A program made the translations under genes and the position numbers. 64,000 bases of DNA, from assembly GCF_013166575.1 (NCBI RefSeq), contig NZ_JABKKE010000013.1:37961-101960 (forward strand). The letters are read 5' to 3'. This DNA is from Xylanibacter rodentium (GTDB lineage Bacteria; Bacteroidota; Bacteroidia; Bacteroidales; Bacteroidaceae). Shown one piece after another: positions 19,623 through 28,764 of this stretch (within the stretch, counting starts at the first letter, position 1; every line of letters begins with the position of its first letter). The notes below the pieces were generated by a model. That model was given only the letters and a program-made list of their open reading frames with translations. It was not told the origin of the DNA and searched no databases.

Positions 19623-19886
19623 AAGAACGAGGGCGCCTTGAAAAGGCAGCAAGCACATAGCCCGGGGCAGAGCGTAGCGGCACCCCGGGAACAACACAAT
19701 TGCACGCATTCGCCCTGTAGGGGCAAAAGCATTAATTATCAGATATTTACGGTTTTATATTGTATATATATTTATGCTTTTGCCCTTGCGCAGGGCGCAG
19801 GGATTGTCGATATTTGATTCCCGGGGTGCCGCTACGCTCTGCCTCGGGCTATGTGCTTGCTGCCTTTTCAAGGCGCCCTCGTCCTT
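19623..19886. repeat. Dispersed hairpin repeat, family A, copy A2
   Basis: Outer arms AACGAGGGCGCCTTGAAAAG and the complementary end near 19882, then CCCGGGGCAGAGCGTAGCGG and its mirror, and an inner pair CCTGTAGGGGCAAAAGC / GCTTTTGCCCTTGCGCAGG around an AT-rich centre. The whole unit folds into one long hairpin. It lacks the 40-bp termini of A3. It lies about 300 bp before murG. Confidence 0.85.
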
Positions 19887-19929
19887 TATTTCACGAATTT
19901 CGACATGTTGAATCAAGCTTGTCTATGCG

Positions 19930-20095
19930 CGATACTTTCTGAAAGAACATGTATCCATGCCCATTCACTAAATCATGTCTTTATGCCAAAAGAAAGATCA
20001 TATCTTTATCCCCCAAAAAAGATATTATATTTTTATTCCAAAAGAAAGTCCATGTCGTTATTCCAAAAGAATACGTCTTCATGTCCCTCCGCGAA
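19930..20095. repeat. Degenerate tandem repeat upstream of murG
   Basis: Imperfect units of roughly 30 bp built on TTTATnCCAAAAGAAAG and CATGTC, five or so in a row. No coding frame is convincing. It lies between repeat A2 and the murG promoter. Confidence 0.55.
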
Positions 20096-20157
20096 CAGAT
20101 GTTGGAGTATTATTGAAAAAAGACCACCTAAAATTAGATTGTACGGGATAAAATTAC

Positions 20158-20165
20158 TAATTTTG
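20158..20165 (+). promoter_or_regulatory. Probable murG promoter (-7 box)
   Basis: TAATTTTG fits TAnnTTTG, 27 nt upstream of the murG ATG. Only a poor -33 match (ATTG at 20138-20141, 16-nt spacing) is present. A local promoter would make sense because the insertion upstream separates murG from the mraZ promoter. Confidence 0.5.
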
Positions 20166-20191
20166 CAATTAGTATGCTTATTAAGTAAGGT

Positions 20192-21310
20192 ATGGACAAT
20201 GAATTGAGAATAATCATCAGCGGAGGAGGCACGGGAGGACACATATTTCCCGCCGTATCCATAGCCAATGCCATCAAGGCCGAGCGCCATGATGCCAAAA
20301 TACTTTTTGTGGGGGCACTTGGTCGCATGGAGATGCAGCGCGTACCGGCAGCCGGCTACGATATTAAGGGACTGCCCGTGCGCGGACTGATACGCCCGCT
20401 GTGGTCACCTCGCAACATTGGCGTGGCTATCGACTTTCTCAGAAGCAAACGCATGGTGAAGAGCATTATCAGAGACTTCCGCCCCATGGGCGCCGTTGGC
20501 GTGGGCGGATATGCAAGCGCGGCCACCCTTGAGGCAGCCCATGCCATGGGCATACCATGCCTTATACAAGAGCAGAACTCATACGCAGGAGTTACCAACA
20601 AGCGACTTGCCGACAAGGCAGAACGCATCTGCGTGGCATACGACGGCATGGAACGATTCTTTCCCGCCGACAAGATAATGAAGACGGGCAATCCCGTGCG
20701 GCAGTCGCTCCTCGAAGTAAAAATGACACGCGAGGAAGCGGCAAACGCTCTCGGGCTGGACCCCGCCAAGAAAACAATACTGCTGGTTGGCGGGAGCCTT
20801 GGCGCCCGCACTGTCAACGAGAGCGTGATGCGCCATCTCGACCTGATCGAGCAACAGGCAGACCGGATACAGTTTGTATTGCAAACGGGAAAATACTACA
20901 GCAAGTCCATAGCCGAAGAACTTCAAAGACACCACAAGCCGGCCAACCTGACGGTGACCGACTTTATCAGTGACATGGGCACGGCATACCGTGCCGCCGA
21001 CCTCGTCATCAGCCGCGCCGGAGCAAGCAGTATCTCCGAGTTCTGCCTCATCGGCAAGCCGGTGATACTGGTGCCGAGTCCCAACGTGGCCGAAGACCAT
21101 CAGACCAAGAACGCCATGGCACTGACCGACCGCAATGCCGCCATCTGCGTGAAAGACAGTGATGCCCCGGACACACTGCTGTCCCTGGCCGTAGAGACCG
21201 TCGCCGACACGACACTACTCGAAAATCTCAGCGCCAACATCCTGCACATGGCACTGCCCGACTCTGCTACCGTAATAGCCCGCGAGGTGATAAGGATGGC
21301 TACAAAATAA
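20192..21310 (+). CDS. murG: UDP-GlcNAc:undecaprenyl-PP-MurNAc-pentapeptide GlcNAc transferase
   Basis: A 372-aa GT28 glycosyltransferase that converts lipid I to lipid II at the inner face of the cytoplasmic membrane. The N-terminal glycine-rich loop is ISGGGTGGHIFPA (residues 8-20), with VGVGGYAS, LIQEQNSYAGVTN and the C-terminal domain GGSLGART, SRAGASSISEF and PSPNVAEDHQTKNA. It is 12 bp upstream of murC. Confidence 0.97.
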   Translation: MDNELRIIISGGGTGGHIFPAVSIANAIKAERHDAKILFVGALGRMEMQRVPAAGYDIKGLPVRGLIRPLWSPRNIGVAIDFLRSKRMVKSIIRDFRPMGAVGVGGYASAATLEAAHAMGIPCLIQEQNSYAGVTNKRLADKAERICVAYDGMERFFPADKIMKTGNPVRQSLLEVKMTREEAANALGLDPAKKTILLVGGSLGARTVNESVMRHLDLIEQQADRIQFVLQTGKYYSKSIAEELQRHHKPANLTVTDFISDMGTAYRAADLVISRAGASSISEFCLIGKPVILVPSPNVAEDHQTKNAMALTDRNAAICVKDSDAPDTLLSLAVETVADTTLLENLSANILHMALPDSATVIAREVIRMATK

Positions 21311-21322
21311 AGAAAAACAAGA

Positions 21323-22696
21323 ATGGAACTCAAAGACATAAAAGCAGTATATTTCGTAGGAGCCGGCGGCATAGGCATGAGCGCCATAGCACGATATTTC
21401 ATCAGCCGCGGCATCGTGGTGGCAGGTTACGACAAGACCCCGTCGGAACTGACAAGGCAGCTCGAACGCGAGGGCATGCTGGTACACTATGAAGAAAACG
21501 TAGACGAAATACCACACGCATGCAAGAAACCGCAGTCGTGTCTCGTGGTGTATACACCGGCCGTTCCTGCCGACCATAAAGAACTGCAATACTTCCGAAA
21601 AGGCGGATTCGAGATACAGAAACGCGCGCAAGTGCTCGGCACACTCACACGCTCACACCGCGCCCTCTGCGTAGCCGGAACACACGGAAAGACTACCACA
21701 TCCACAATGTGTGCGCACATCATGCACCAAAGTGCAGCCGACTGCAACGCCTTTCTTGGAGGCATATCCAAGAACTACGGCACAAACTATATACTCAGCC
21801 AGAGCGAATATGTAGTGATAGAGGCCGACGAGTTCGACCGCTCTTTCCATTGGCTCACACCATGGATAAGCGTAATCACAGCCACTGACCCGGACCATCT
21901 CGACATCTACGGCACCAAGGAAGCCTATCTGGAAAGTTTCCGAAAGTACTCGTCGCTGATAGAGCCGGGCGGAGCGCTCGTCATACACCGTGGCCTGGAG
22001 ATGAAGGAAGAGCTGCGCGAGGACGTGCGGCGCTATGACTACGGACTGACCGAGGGCGACTTCCACGCCGAGAACATACACATAGAAAACGGCGAAATCA
22101 CGTTCGACTTCATATCGCCCATAGAGTGTGTCAAAGGCGTACAGCTCGGACAGCCTGTACCCATAAACATAGAAAACGGTGTGGCAGCCATGGCCATGGC
22201 CCAACTGGCGGGATGCACCGCCGAAGAACTGCGCTACGGCATGCAGACATACGGAGGAGTGGTGCGCCGGTTCGACTTCAAGATAAAGACCGACCGCACA
22301 GTGCTGCTCAGTGACTATGCCCACCACCCGAAGGAGATATACCAAAGCGCGCGAAGCATACGCGAACTTTATCGCGACCGCAGGATTACGGCAATATTCC
22401 AGCCCCACCTGTACACCCGCACCCGCGATTTCTACCGTGACTTTGCCGACGCTCTGAGCCAACTGGACGAGGTGGTGCTGTGCGACATCTATCCGGCACG
22501 CGAAGAACCCATCGAGGGCGTAACGTCGCAACTGATATACGACTGTCTGGGCGACAACGTCAGCAAGACGATGATAAAAAGCAAGGACGTGGTCGAATAT
22601 GTCAAAAGCCGTGACTTCGACGTGCTCGTCATCCTTGGCGCCGGTGACATAGACAACTACGTGCCGCAGATTACAAAGATTTTGCAGGAAAGATGA
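21323..22696 (+). CDS. murC: UDP-N-acetylmuramate--L-alanine ligase
   Basis: A 457-aa Mur ligase, the first amino-acid ligase of precursor synthesis. It has the N-terminal YFVGAGGIGMSAIA, the ATP loop VAGTHGKTTTS (about residue 113), VIEADEFDRSF, DPDHLDIYG and the C-terminal DYAHHPKEI and FQPHLYTRT. The last 4 bp overlap the ftsQ start (ATGA), implying translational coupling. Confidence 0.97.
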   Translation: MELKDIKAVYFVGAGGIGMSAIARYFISRGIVVAGYDKTPSELTRQLEREGMLVHYEENVDEIPHACKKPQSCLVVYTPAVPADHKELQYFRKGGFEIQKRAQVLGTLTRSHRALCVAGTHGKTTTSTMCAHIMHQSAADCNAFLGGISKNYGTNYILSQSEYVVIEADEFDRSFHWLTPWISVITATDPDHLDIYGTKEAYLESFRKYSSLIEPGGALVIHRGLEMKEELREDVRRYDYGLTEGDFHAENIHIENGEITFDFISPIECVKGVQLGQPVPINIENGVAAMAMAQLAGCTAEELRYGMQTYGGVVRRFDFKIKTDRTVLLSDYAHHPKEIYQSARSIRELYRDRRITAIFQPHLYTRTRDFYRDFADALSQLDEVVLCDIYPAREEPIEGVTSQLIYDCLGDNVSKTMIKSKDVVEYVKSRDFDVLVILGAGDIDNYVPQITKILQER

Positions 22697-23436
22697 AGTT
22701 GGACTGGAAACGTTATCTTGTCATAGCGATGAATATGCTCGCAGCCGTCTACCTGCTGCTTGCCGTCACGGCTTTCAACAAGCCCGACGACGCAGTGACT
22801 GTATGCTCTAAAGTGAAAATAGACATCCGCGACAACATCGTGGACGGATTTCTGAATACCGACGAGATAAAAAGTATCCTACAGCGCAACAAGATATACC
22901 CGTTGGGCAAATCCATGCAGGAGGTAAACGTGCGCAAAATGGAGGAGGTGCTGCAGCAAAGCCCGTTCGTGGACAAGGTGCAGTGCTACAAGACACAGGG
23001 CGGACAAGTGTGCATAAGTCTGACGCAGCGCATGCCGCTGATAAGGGTGAAAGCCGACAACGGCGACGACTACTATCTGGACAGCCGTGGCGGAATAATG
23101 CCCTACACCAGATACGTCACAGACCTTGTAATAGCCACAGGGCATATCGACCGTAAATATGCACAGAGAGTACTCACGCCCATGGGCAACTATATCGTGA
23201 AAAACAAGTTCTGGCAAAACCAGATAGTGCAGCTCAATGTGCTGCCCGACGGTTCCGTAGAGATGGTGCCGCGCGTGGGCGAACACATTGTATACCTCGG
23301 ACATCCGCATCACGTGGACAAAAAGCTGAACCGGCTGGAGAAGTTCTACAAATACGGACTGAACCGCGTGGGATGGAATAAATACTCTTACATCAGTCTG
23401 GAATTTGACAACCAGATAATATGCAAGAAGAATTGA
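22693..23436 (+). CDS. ftsQ: Cell division protein FtsQ
   Basis: A 247-aa bitopic membrane protein: a short cytoplasmic tail, one membrane segment (YLVIAMNMLAAVYLLLAVTA, residues 8-27), then a periplasmic region with a POTRA-like beta domain (NTDEIKSILQRN, VNVRKMEEVLQQSPFVDKVQ). FtsQ recruits FtsL/FtsB and FtsW/FtsI to the ring. It overlaps murC by 4 bp and precedes ftsA, the classic order. Confidence 0.92.
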   Translation: MKLDWKRYLVIAMNMLAAVYLLLAVTAFNKPDDAVTVCSKVKIDIRDNIVDGFLNTDEIKSILQRNKIYPLGKSMQEVNVRKMEEVLQQSPFVDKVQCYKTQGGQVCISLTQRMPLIRVKADNGDDYYLDSRGGIMPYTRYVTDLVIATGHIDRKYAQRVLTPMGNYIVKNKFWQNQIVQLNVLPDGSVEMVPRVGEHIVYLGHPHHVDKKLNRLEKFYKYGLNRVGWNKYSYISLEFDNQIICKKN

Positions 23437-23467
23437 AGAAGAAAAACAAAAGATTTAAGAAAATAAG

Positions 23468-24919
23468 ATGGCAGCAAAGGATTTTATAGTAGCTATTGAA
23501 CTCGGTTCATCAAAGATGACCGGTATTGCCGGAAGAAAAAACCTTGACGGCAGCATCAACGTGCTTGCAGTGGTCCGTGAGGACTCTTCGTCGTTTATCC
23601 GCAAAGGGGTGGTGTACAACATAGACAAGACCGCCCTGTGCCTCACCAATATAGTAAACAAGCTGACAGCCCAACTGAAGACAAAAATCACACAGGTCTA
23701 TGTCGGAGTGGGCGGTCAGTCGATACGTAGCGTAAAGAATGTGATAGCCCGCGACCTGCCGTCTGACACAAAGGTGACACAGGAGGTGGTGATCAACCTG
23801 ATGGACGTGAACAGCAACTGGAGGTATCCCGACCAGGAAATCCTTGACGTAGCCACGCAGGAATACAAAGTGGATTCACAGACACAAATAGACCCCGTAG
23901 GCATACAGTGCAGCCACATCGAAGGCAACTTCCTCAATATCCTGGAACGCAAGACGTTCTACAAGAATCTCAACAAATGTTTCGAGACAGCACGGATAAA
24001 CGTAGCCGAGATGTATCTCGCTCCGCTGGCTTTGGCCGACAGCGTGCTCACCGAGGCCGAGAAACGCTCGGGATGCGCGTTAGTGGACATCGGTGCCGAC
24101 ACGACCACAGTGTCCGTCTACAGCAAAAACCTGCTGCGCCATCTGGCCGTGATTCCGCTCGGGTCGGGAAATATCACCAAAGACATAGCCTCGCTGCAGA
24201 TGGAAGAAAGCGACGCCGAGAGGATGAAGCTGAAGTACGCCTGCGCCTATACCGACAACAGCGAAATCGACAACACCATGAGACTGCCCATCGATACTGA
24301 AAGACAGGTGGAAAGCCGCAAGTTTATAGAGATTGTCGAAGGGCGGCTGGAAGAAATCATAGAGAATGTCTGGTGCCAGATACCGTCCGACTACTACGAC
24401 AAGCTGCTCGGCGGCATCATACTCACCGGAGGCGGCTCGAACATGAAGAACATCGAAAAGGCCTTTGTCAACCATACGCACATAGACAAGATACGCACGG
24501 CAAAGTTTGTCACACACTCCATCACGTCGACCAACAGCGACATCAATGCCAAGAACGGCACCATGAACACCGTACTCGGACTGCTGGCAAAGGGTGACAT
24601 CAACTGCGCCGGTGAGGAGGTGGACCCCAACGACCTGTTCGGAGGCAACCAGGAAGACCGCCCTGTAGCGAACGATCCGGGCCCCAAAGCCCCGAGGCAA
24701 CCGTCGGAAAAACCGGAAAGCGTGGTTCTGACAGAAGCCGAGAAGCAGGCTGCAAAGGAAGAGGCACGCCGCAAGAGAGAGGAAGAGGAGCGTGTGGCCC
24801 GCGAAAAAGAAGAAGAAGAGCAGAGACGCCTCGAGGAAGAACGAAAGGCAAACAGTCCGCTCAACAAGGCCCTGAAGTGGTTCAAGAAGACAGCCAACAA
24901 ACTTACAGAGCCGGAATAA
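23468..24919 (+). CDS. ftsA: Cell division protein FtsA
   Basis: A 483-aa actin-like ATPase that tethers FtsZ to the membrane. The N-terminal phosphate loop is VAIELGSSKMTGIAG, the SHS2/1C domain follows, and DIGADTTTVSVY and ILTGGGSNMKNIE are the second nucleotide motifs. After the actin fold comes a tail of about 90 residues, with a very charged segment (about 420-460, E/K/R-rich coiled coil) and a final amphipathic helix (NKALKWFKKTANKL) suited to membrane binding. The long charged linker is typical of Bacteroidetes FtsA. Confidence 0.96.
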   Translation: MAAKDFIVAIELGSSKMTGIAGRKNLDGSINVLAVVREDSSSFIRKGVVYNIDKTALCLTNIVNKLTAQLKTKITQVYVGVGGQSIRSVKNVIARDLPSDTKVTQEVVINLMDVNSNWRYPDQEILDVATQEYKVDSQTQIDPVGIQCSHIEGNFLNILERKTFYKNLNKCFETARINVAEMYLAPLALADSVLTEAEKRSGCALVDIGADTTTVSVYSKNLLRHLAVIPLGSGNITKDIASLQMEESDAERMKLKYACAYTDNSEIDNTMRLPIDTERQVESRKFIEIVEGRLEEIIENVWCQIPSDYYDKLLGGIILTGGGSNMKNIEKAFVNHTHIDKIRTAKFVTHSITSTNSDINAKNGTMNTVLGLLAKGDINCAGEEVDPNDLFGGNQEDRPVANDPGPKAPRQPSEKPESVVLTEAEKQAAKEEARRKREEEERVAREKEEEEQRRLEEERKANSPLNKALKWFKKTANKLTEPE

Positions 24920-25032
24920 CCACTGTCCGTCAACGGGAAGACATGCCCCGGACAGACAGGCACAAGCCCTGGGCTACCCACAAAAAAGGAAACAAGCAAT
25001 CAATGTCACACATCATTTAATACGAAACAGAT

Positions 25033-26367
25033 ATGCCAGACAATAACAATATACATGATTTAGTAGATTTCGGCGCACCCGAGAAAGAGCACAGCATAAT
25101 AAAGGTAATAGGTGTCGGAGGCGGAGGAGGCAACGCCGTAAACCACATGTACCGTGAAGGCATACACGACGTGTCGTTCGTGCTCTGCAACACCGATGCA
25201 CAGGCACTAAACGATTCTCCGGTGCCCATGCACCTGCAATTGGGCAAGGAAGGACTGGGAGCAGGGAACAAACCGGCCAAGGCACGTGAAGCCGCCGAGG
25301 AAAGTATCGAAGACATAAAGAGCATGCTCAACGACGGCACACGAATGGCTTTCATCACCGCTGGAATGGGCGGTGGCACAGGCACGGGAGCAGCTCCTGT
25401 GATAGCCCGTGTATCGAAAGAGATGGGCATACTGACCGTAGGCATAGTCACCATCCCTTTCCGCTTCGAAGGTGCCAAAAAGATTGACCAGGCCCTTGAC
25501 GGTGTGGAAGAGATGTCAAAGCATGTCGATGCGCTGCTCGTAATCAACAACGAACGTCTGCGCGAAATTTATCCCGACCTGTCGCTCATGGCAGCCTTCG
25601 GCAAGGCTGACGACACACTGAGCGTGGCTGCCAAGTCGATAGCCGAGATTATCACCGTGCACGGAGTCATCAACCTCGACTTCAACGATGTCAAGACGGT
25701 GCTGCAGGATGGTGGCGTAGCCATCATGTCGACCGGTTACGGCGAAGGCGAGGACCGTGTGAAGAAAGCCATTGACGATGCTCTCAACTCACCGCTGCTC
25801 AACGACAACGACGTGTTCAACTCCAAGAAGATTCTGCTGTCAATCGCTTTCAACGAGGAACGAGACGGAAAAGACAACTTCATGATGGAGGAGATGAACT
25901 ACGTGCACGATTTTATGGACAAGTTCGGCGACTTCGAGATAAAATGGGGTGTGGCCATCGATCCCGAACTTGGCAAGAAAGTAAAGGTGACAATACTCGC
26001 CACAGGCTTCGGCATACGCAATGTCGACGGCATGCAGGAACGTATGAAGAAACACACACAGGAAGAAGCCAACCGCATAGCCGAGGCACAGGAAAAGGAA
26101 GCGCAGCGGCAGGAGCGCCGCGGACGTTACTACGGCAACGACAATGACACAAAGAAATACAAGCGCCGCCCGCACATATATCTTTTCCGGCCCGAGGATC
26201 TCGACAATGACGACGTGATATCGGCCGTAGAATCCACCCCGACATACAAACGGACACGTGAGATTCTCGACAGCATACACAGCCAGGCAAGCGGCGAGGA
26301 CATGACAAGCACGCCGGCTGCCGACGATACGGCCGAAGCAATACAGGGAACGATAAAGTTCTCATAA
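25033..26367 (+). CDS. ftsZ: Cell division protein FtsZ
   Basis: A 444-aa tubulin-like GTPase forming the cytokinetic ring. Motifs are VGGGGGNAVNHM (T1), the tubulin signature GMGGGTGTGAAP (about residue 115), and NLDFNDVKTVL (T7 loop). After the GTPase domain (to about residue 335) there is a basic linker and a conserved Bacteroidetes-type segment (IYLFRPEDLDNDD), followed by about 50 further residues. It is separated from ftsA by 113 bp without a clear promoter. Confidence 0.98.
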   Translation: MPDNNNIHDLVDFGAPEKEHSIIKVIGVGGGGGNAVNHMYREGIHDVSFVLCNTDAQALNDSPVPMHLQLGKEGLGAGNKPAKAREAAEESIEDIKSMLNDGTRMAFITAGMGGGTGTGAAPVIARVSKEMGILTVGIVTIPFRFEGAKKIDQALDGVEEMSKHVDALLVINNERLREIYPDLSLMAAFGKADDTLSVAAKSIAEIITVHGVINLDFNDVKTVLQDGGVAIMSTGYGEGEDRVKKAIDDALNSPLLNDNDVFNSKKILLSIAFNEERDGKDNFMMEEMNYVHDFMDKFGDFEIKWGVAIDPELGKKVKVTILATGFGIRNVDGMQERMKKHTQEEANRIAEAQEKEAQRQERRGRYYGNDNDTKKYKRRPHIYLFRPEDLDNDDVISAVESTPTYKRTREILDSIHSQASGEDMTSTPAADDTAEAIQGTIKFS

Positions 26368-26458
26368 GGCCCCGGCAGGCGTGAACAAGACACCGGCGAC
26401 AACCCGTACAAACATTGTATACAATACTTGATCACAGACAAATACAAAATAAAACATC

Positions 26459-26938
26459 ATGACACTATTCGATCAAATAAGCAAAGACATAGTTGCGGCA
26501 ATGAAAGCCAAGGACAAGGTTGCACTTGAGGCACTGCGAAACATAAAGAAAGTATTCCTCGAGGCAAAGACGGCACCCGGTTCCGACGGCGAACTGACCG
26601 ACGGTGCTGCCCTGAAAATACTGCAGAAACTGGCCAAGCAGGGACGCGACGTGGCAACACTCTACACAAGCCAGAACCGCCAGGACCTTGCCGACGCGGA
26701 ACTGGCACAGGTGACCGTAATCGAGAAATATCTGCCCCAACCAATGAGCGAGGCGGAGATTGAAGCCGCCGTGCGCGACATCATAGCACAAACCGGCGCA
26801 CAAAGCGTCAAGGACATGGGCAAGGTAATGGGCGCGGCCAACAAGCAGATGGCAGGAAAGGCTGACGGAAAGACGATTTCCGAAATTGTAAGACGTCTTC
26901 TGAACGAATGCCACACAGACGGCCTGATGCCTGCATAG
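26459..26938 (+). CDS. GatB/YqeY domain protein
   Basis: A 159-aa protein of the YqeY family, which shares the tail domain of the GatB amidotransferase subunit. Visible marks are KAKDKVALEALRNIKKVF near the start, EKYLPQPMSEAEIEAAVRDII (about 90-110) and the C-terminal MGKVMGAANKQMAGKADGK. The domain binds tRNA-like substrates in GatB; the function of stand-alone YqeY is not settled. It follows ftsZ by 91 bp and is the usual last gene of this cluster in Bacteroidetes. Confidence 0.9.
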   Translation: MTLFDQISKDIVAAMKAKDKVALEALRNIKKVFLEAKTAPGSDGELTDGAALKILQKLAKQGRDVATLYTSQNRQDLADAELAQVTVIEKYLPQPMSEAEIEAAVRDIIAQTGAQSVKDMGKVMGAANKQMAGKADGKTISEIVRRLLNECHTDGLMPA

Positions 26939-27032
26939 GCCCACAGCGGCCGGAATCCGGATGACAACCGGCAATTGTCAAACATCACCGGATAAGTCCG
27001 GCAGACACAATATTTCACTTGGAAGCAATATT

Positions 27033-27075
27033 GGCCGCAGGCACTTAAAATGGTTCTGGTACCTGCGGCCTTTCA
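27033..27075 (+). terminator. Terminator after the yqeY-like gene
   Basis: GGCCGCAGG (27033-27041) pairs with CCTGCGGCC (27062-27070), followed by a short T run (TTTCATT). It would end the ftsZ-yqeY transcript. Confidence 0.65.
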
Positions 27076-27120
27076 TTGAATATAGTATAACAGGCAGAAC
27101 CATACCCTACTAAATCAAAC

Positions 27121-27615
27121 ATGAGGAAGAAGTACACACTGCTGATACTGCTGCTCGCCGGAACAAGCATGGCGGCCATGGCCCAGAACGGCGGCAGAAG
27201 CATCAACGTGCTCTACCTTGACGGTAGCGACCACGTAATGAGCATGTCGGATGTGGAAAGAATCGAAATCGGAAACGATGACATCAATGTCGTTTCCAAA
27301 AACGGAGCCACAAAGAAACACAAAAAGAGCGACATCAATGGAATCTGGCTCAACGGCACCACGTCAGGCATCTGCAACAGAGTGAGACATGACGGCGACA
27401 TCACCCTGACTGTTACAGGTGAAAACATCACCATAACAGGAGCTTCCCCAAAAGCCAATGTCAGCCTTTACAACACTGCCGGACGGAGCATTGTCAAATC
27501 CGTATGTTCTGACGGACGCGCCATCATCGGCATTTCAAATCTGCACGCCGGAACATACATCGTCAAAGTGGACGGCATGACACAGAAATTCATCAAGAAA
27601 CAAACATCGAACTAA
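27121..27615 (+). CDS. Small secreted protein with T9SS-like C-terminal sorting domain
   Basis: A 164-aa protein with a clear signal peptide (cleavage after AMA, about residue 21). The first half has a short motif (DVERIEIGNDD) of a kind common in secreted Prevotella proteins. The last 75 residues resemble a type IX secretion sorting domain: VSLYNTAGRSI, then ISNLHAGTYIVKVDG and a Lys-rich end. It would be exported and possibly surface-anchored; the function is unknown. It forms a pair with the following, also secreted, gene (24 bp apart). Confidence 0.75.
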   Translation: MRKKYTLLILLLAGTSMAAMAQNGGRSINVLYLDGSDHVMSMSDVERIEIGNDDINVVSKNGATKKHKKSDINGIWLNGTTSGICNRVRHDGDITLTVTGENITITGASPKANVSLYNTAGRSIVKSVCSDGRAIIGISNLHAGTYIVKVDGMTQKFIKKQTSN

Positions 27616-27639
27616 ATAAGAAACAAACAACCGACTGAA

Positions 27640-28681
27640 ATGATAAAAAGAATACTTTTAGCGATGATGCTTGTGGCCGGAATGGCCGACATAAGCATGG
27701 CACAGGAGAACATGTACCTCATCAAAGGCAACCAAGTGGTGGCCAAATACAACGTAGACGACGTCGACTATGTGTCGTTCAGCCTGCCTGAAGGTGTGAC
27801 GGAAAGCGCCTTCAACATCAATATAGATGAAGTAACCAAGAACAGTTTCACATACACCATCAAGACACTGTCGCCAAACAAGCAATACATACACTCCTTT
27901 TTGGAAAAGACGCTTGTCGACATCACTTTAATGTCGTATTACGGCACAAACATGGATAACACCGATCCTGAAATTGTGAACAACCTGCTTAAAAACCAAT
28001 TATACAACGGCTTCTTTGCCGCCGGAACAGACTCCTACAAGGTCTATGACGGTGGTCGGATCGGAGACGAAACAATCAATATAACAGCCGGACAGACCTA
28101 TATCATTCTCGTTGCAGATCTTAACACGATGACGAATGATCTGGGTGATGACTTCACATACGCCACCGTCACCACACAGACAGCAGACCGTTCCACAGGT
28201 ACGCTCGGCGTTGCCTATAACGGGCTTAATGAGAGAGGTGAGGCCATGTTCAGTTTCAATATCAGCAGTGAGATAACCAAGGTATACACCATGTATAGCA
28301 CAAAAACCACGTTGGAGTCATTCATCAACAAATATGGTTTCGAATTCACATTGTATGCCTATGCCGGTATTTTCTCGCCGGAAAGTCTCGCCGACGGATA
28401 TGAAGGCGGATGGCCCGTACCTGAAGAAGATGACTACATCATGTATGCATTAGGCATTAATGGCCAAGAACGATGAGGCCACCACATTGACCCGCATAAA
28501 CTTCTGGCCGGACACAGAGACGGAGTGGAGTATTTTCGACAACAAGACAATATCCGCACCGTCAGCCAAACCGCATAAGACGCAACAGGTCGCATCATTC
28601 AAGGCCATGACCGGTTTCAACAATACCATACTACCCGAAACCGGAAACAAAGAAAAGGCTTCGTTCAGAAAGATGAAATAA
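27640..28681 (+). pseudogene. Secreted protein interrupted by a single-base frameshift
   Basis: The first frame (27640-28476, 278 aa) has a signal peptide ending near SMAQ and the motif YNVDDVDYVSFSLPEG, then stops. The +1 frame from 28460 continues to 28681 with sensible sequence (AKNDEATTLTRINFWPDTET). Removing one G from the GG at 28462-28463 joins them as ...ALGIN-AKNDEATT..., giving one protein of about 347 aa. The gene is therefore probably inactivated, phase-variable, or carries a sequence error. The function of the intact protein is unknown. Confidence 0.75.
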
Positions 28682-28706
28682 CAATCGATCGCATTGTAAT
28701 ATAAAA

Positions 28707-28741
28707 CAGGGGATTCAGGCCAATCGGTTCTGAATCCCCTG
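28707..28741. terminator. Shared hairpin between convergent genes
   Basis: A perfect 12-bp stem, CAGGGGATTCAG (28707-28718) with CTGAATCCCCTG (28730-28741), and an 11-nt loop. It lies between the end of the frameshifted gene (28681) and that of the minus-strand DUF3109 gene (28765), so it can serve both. Confidence 0.75.
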
Positions 28742-28764
28742 ATTATTCATTGATAAAGAGGCTT

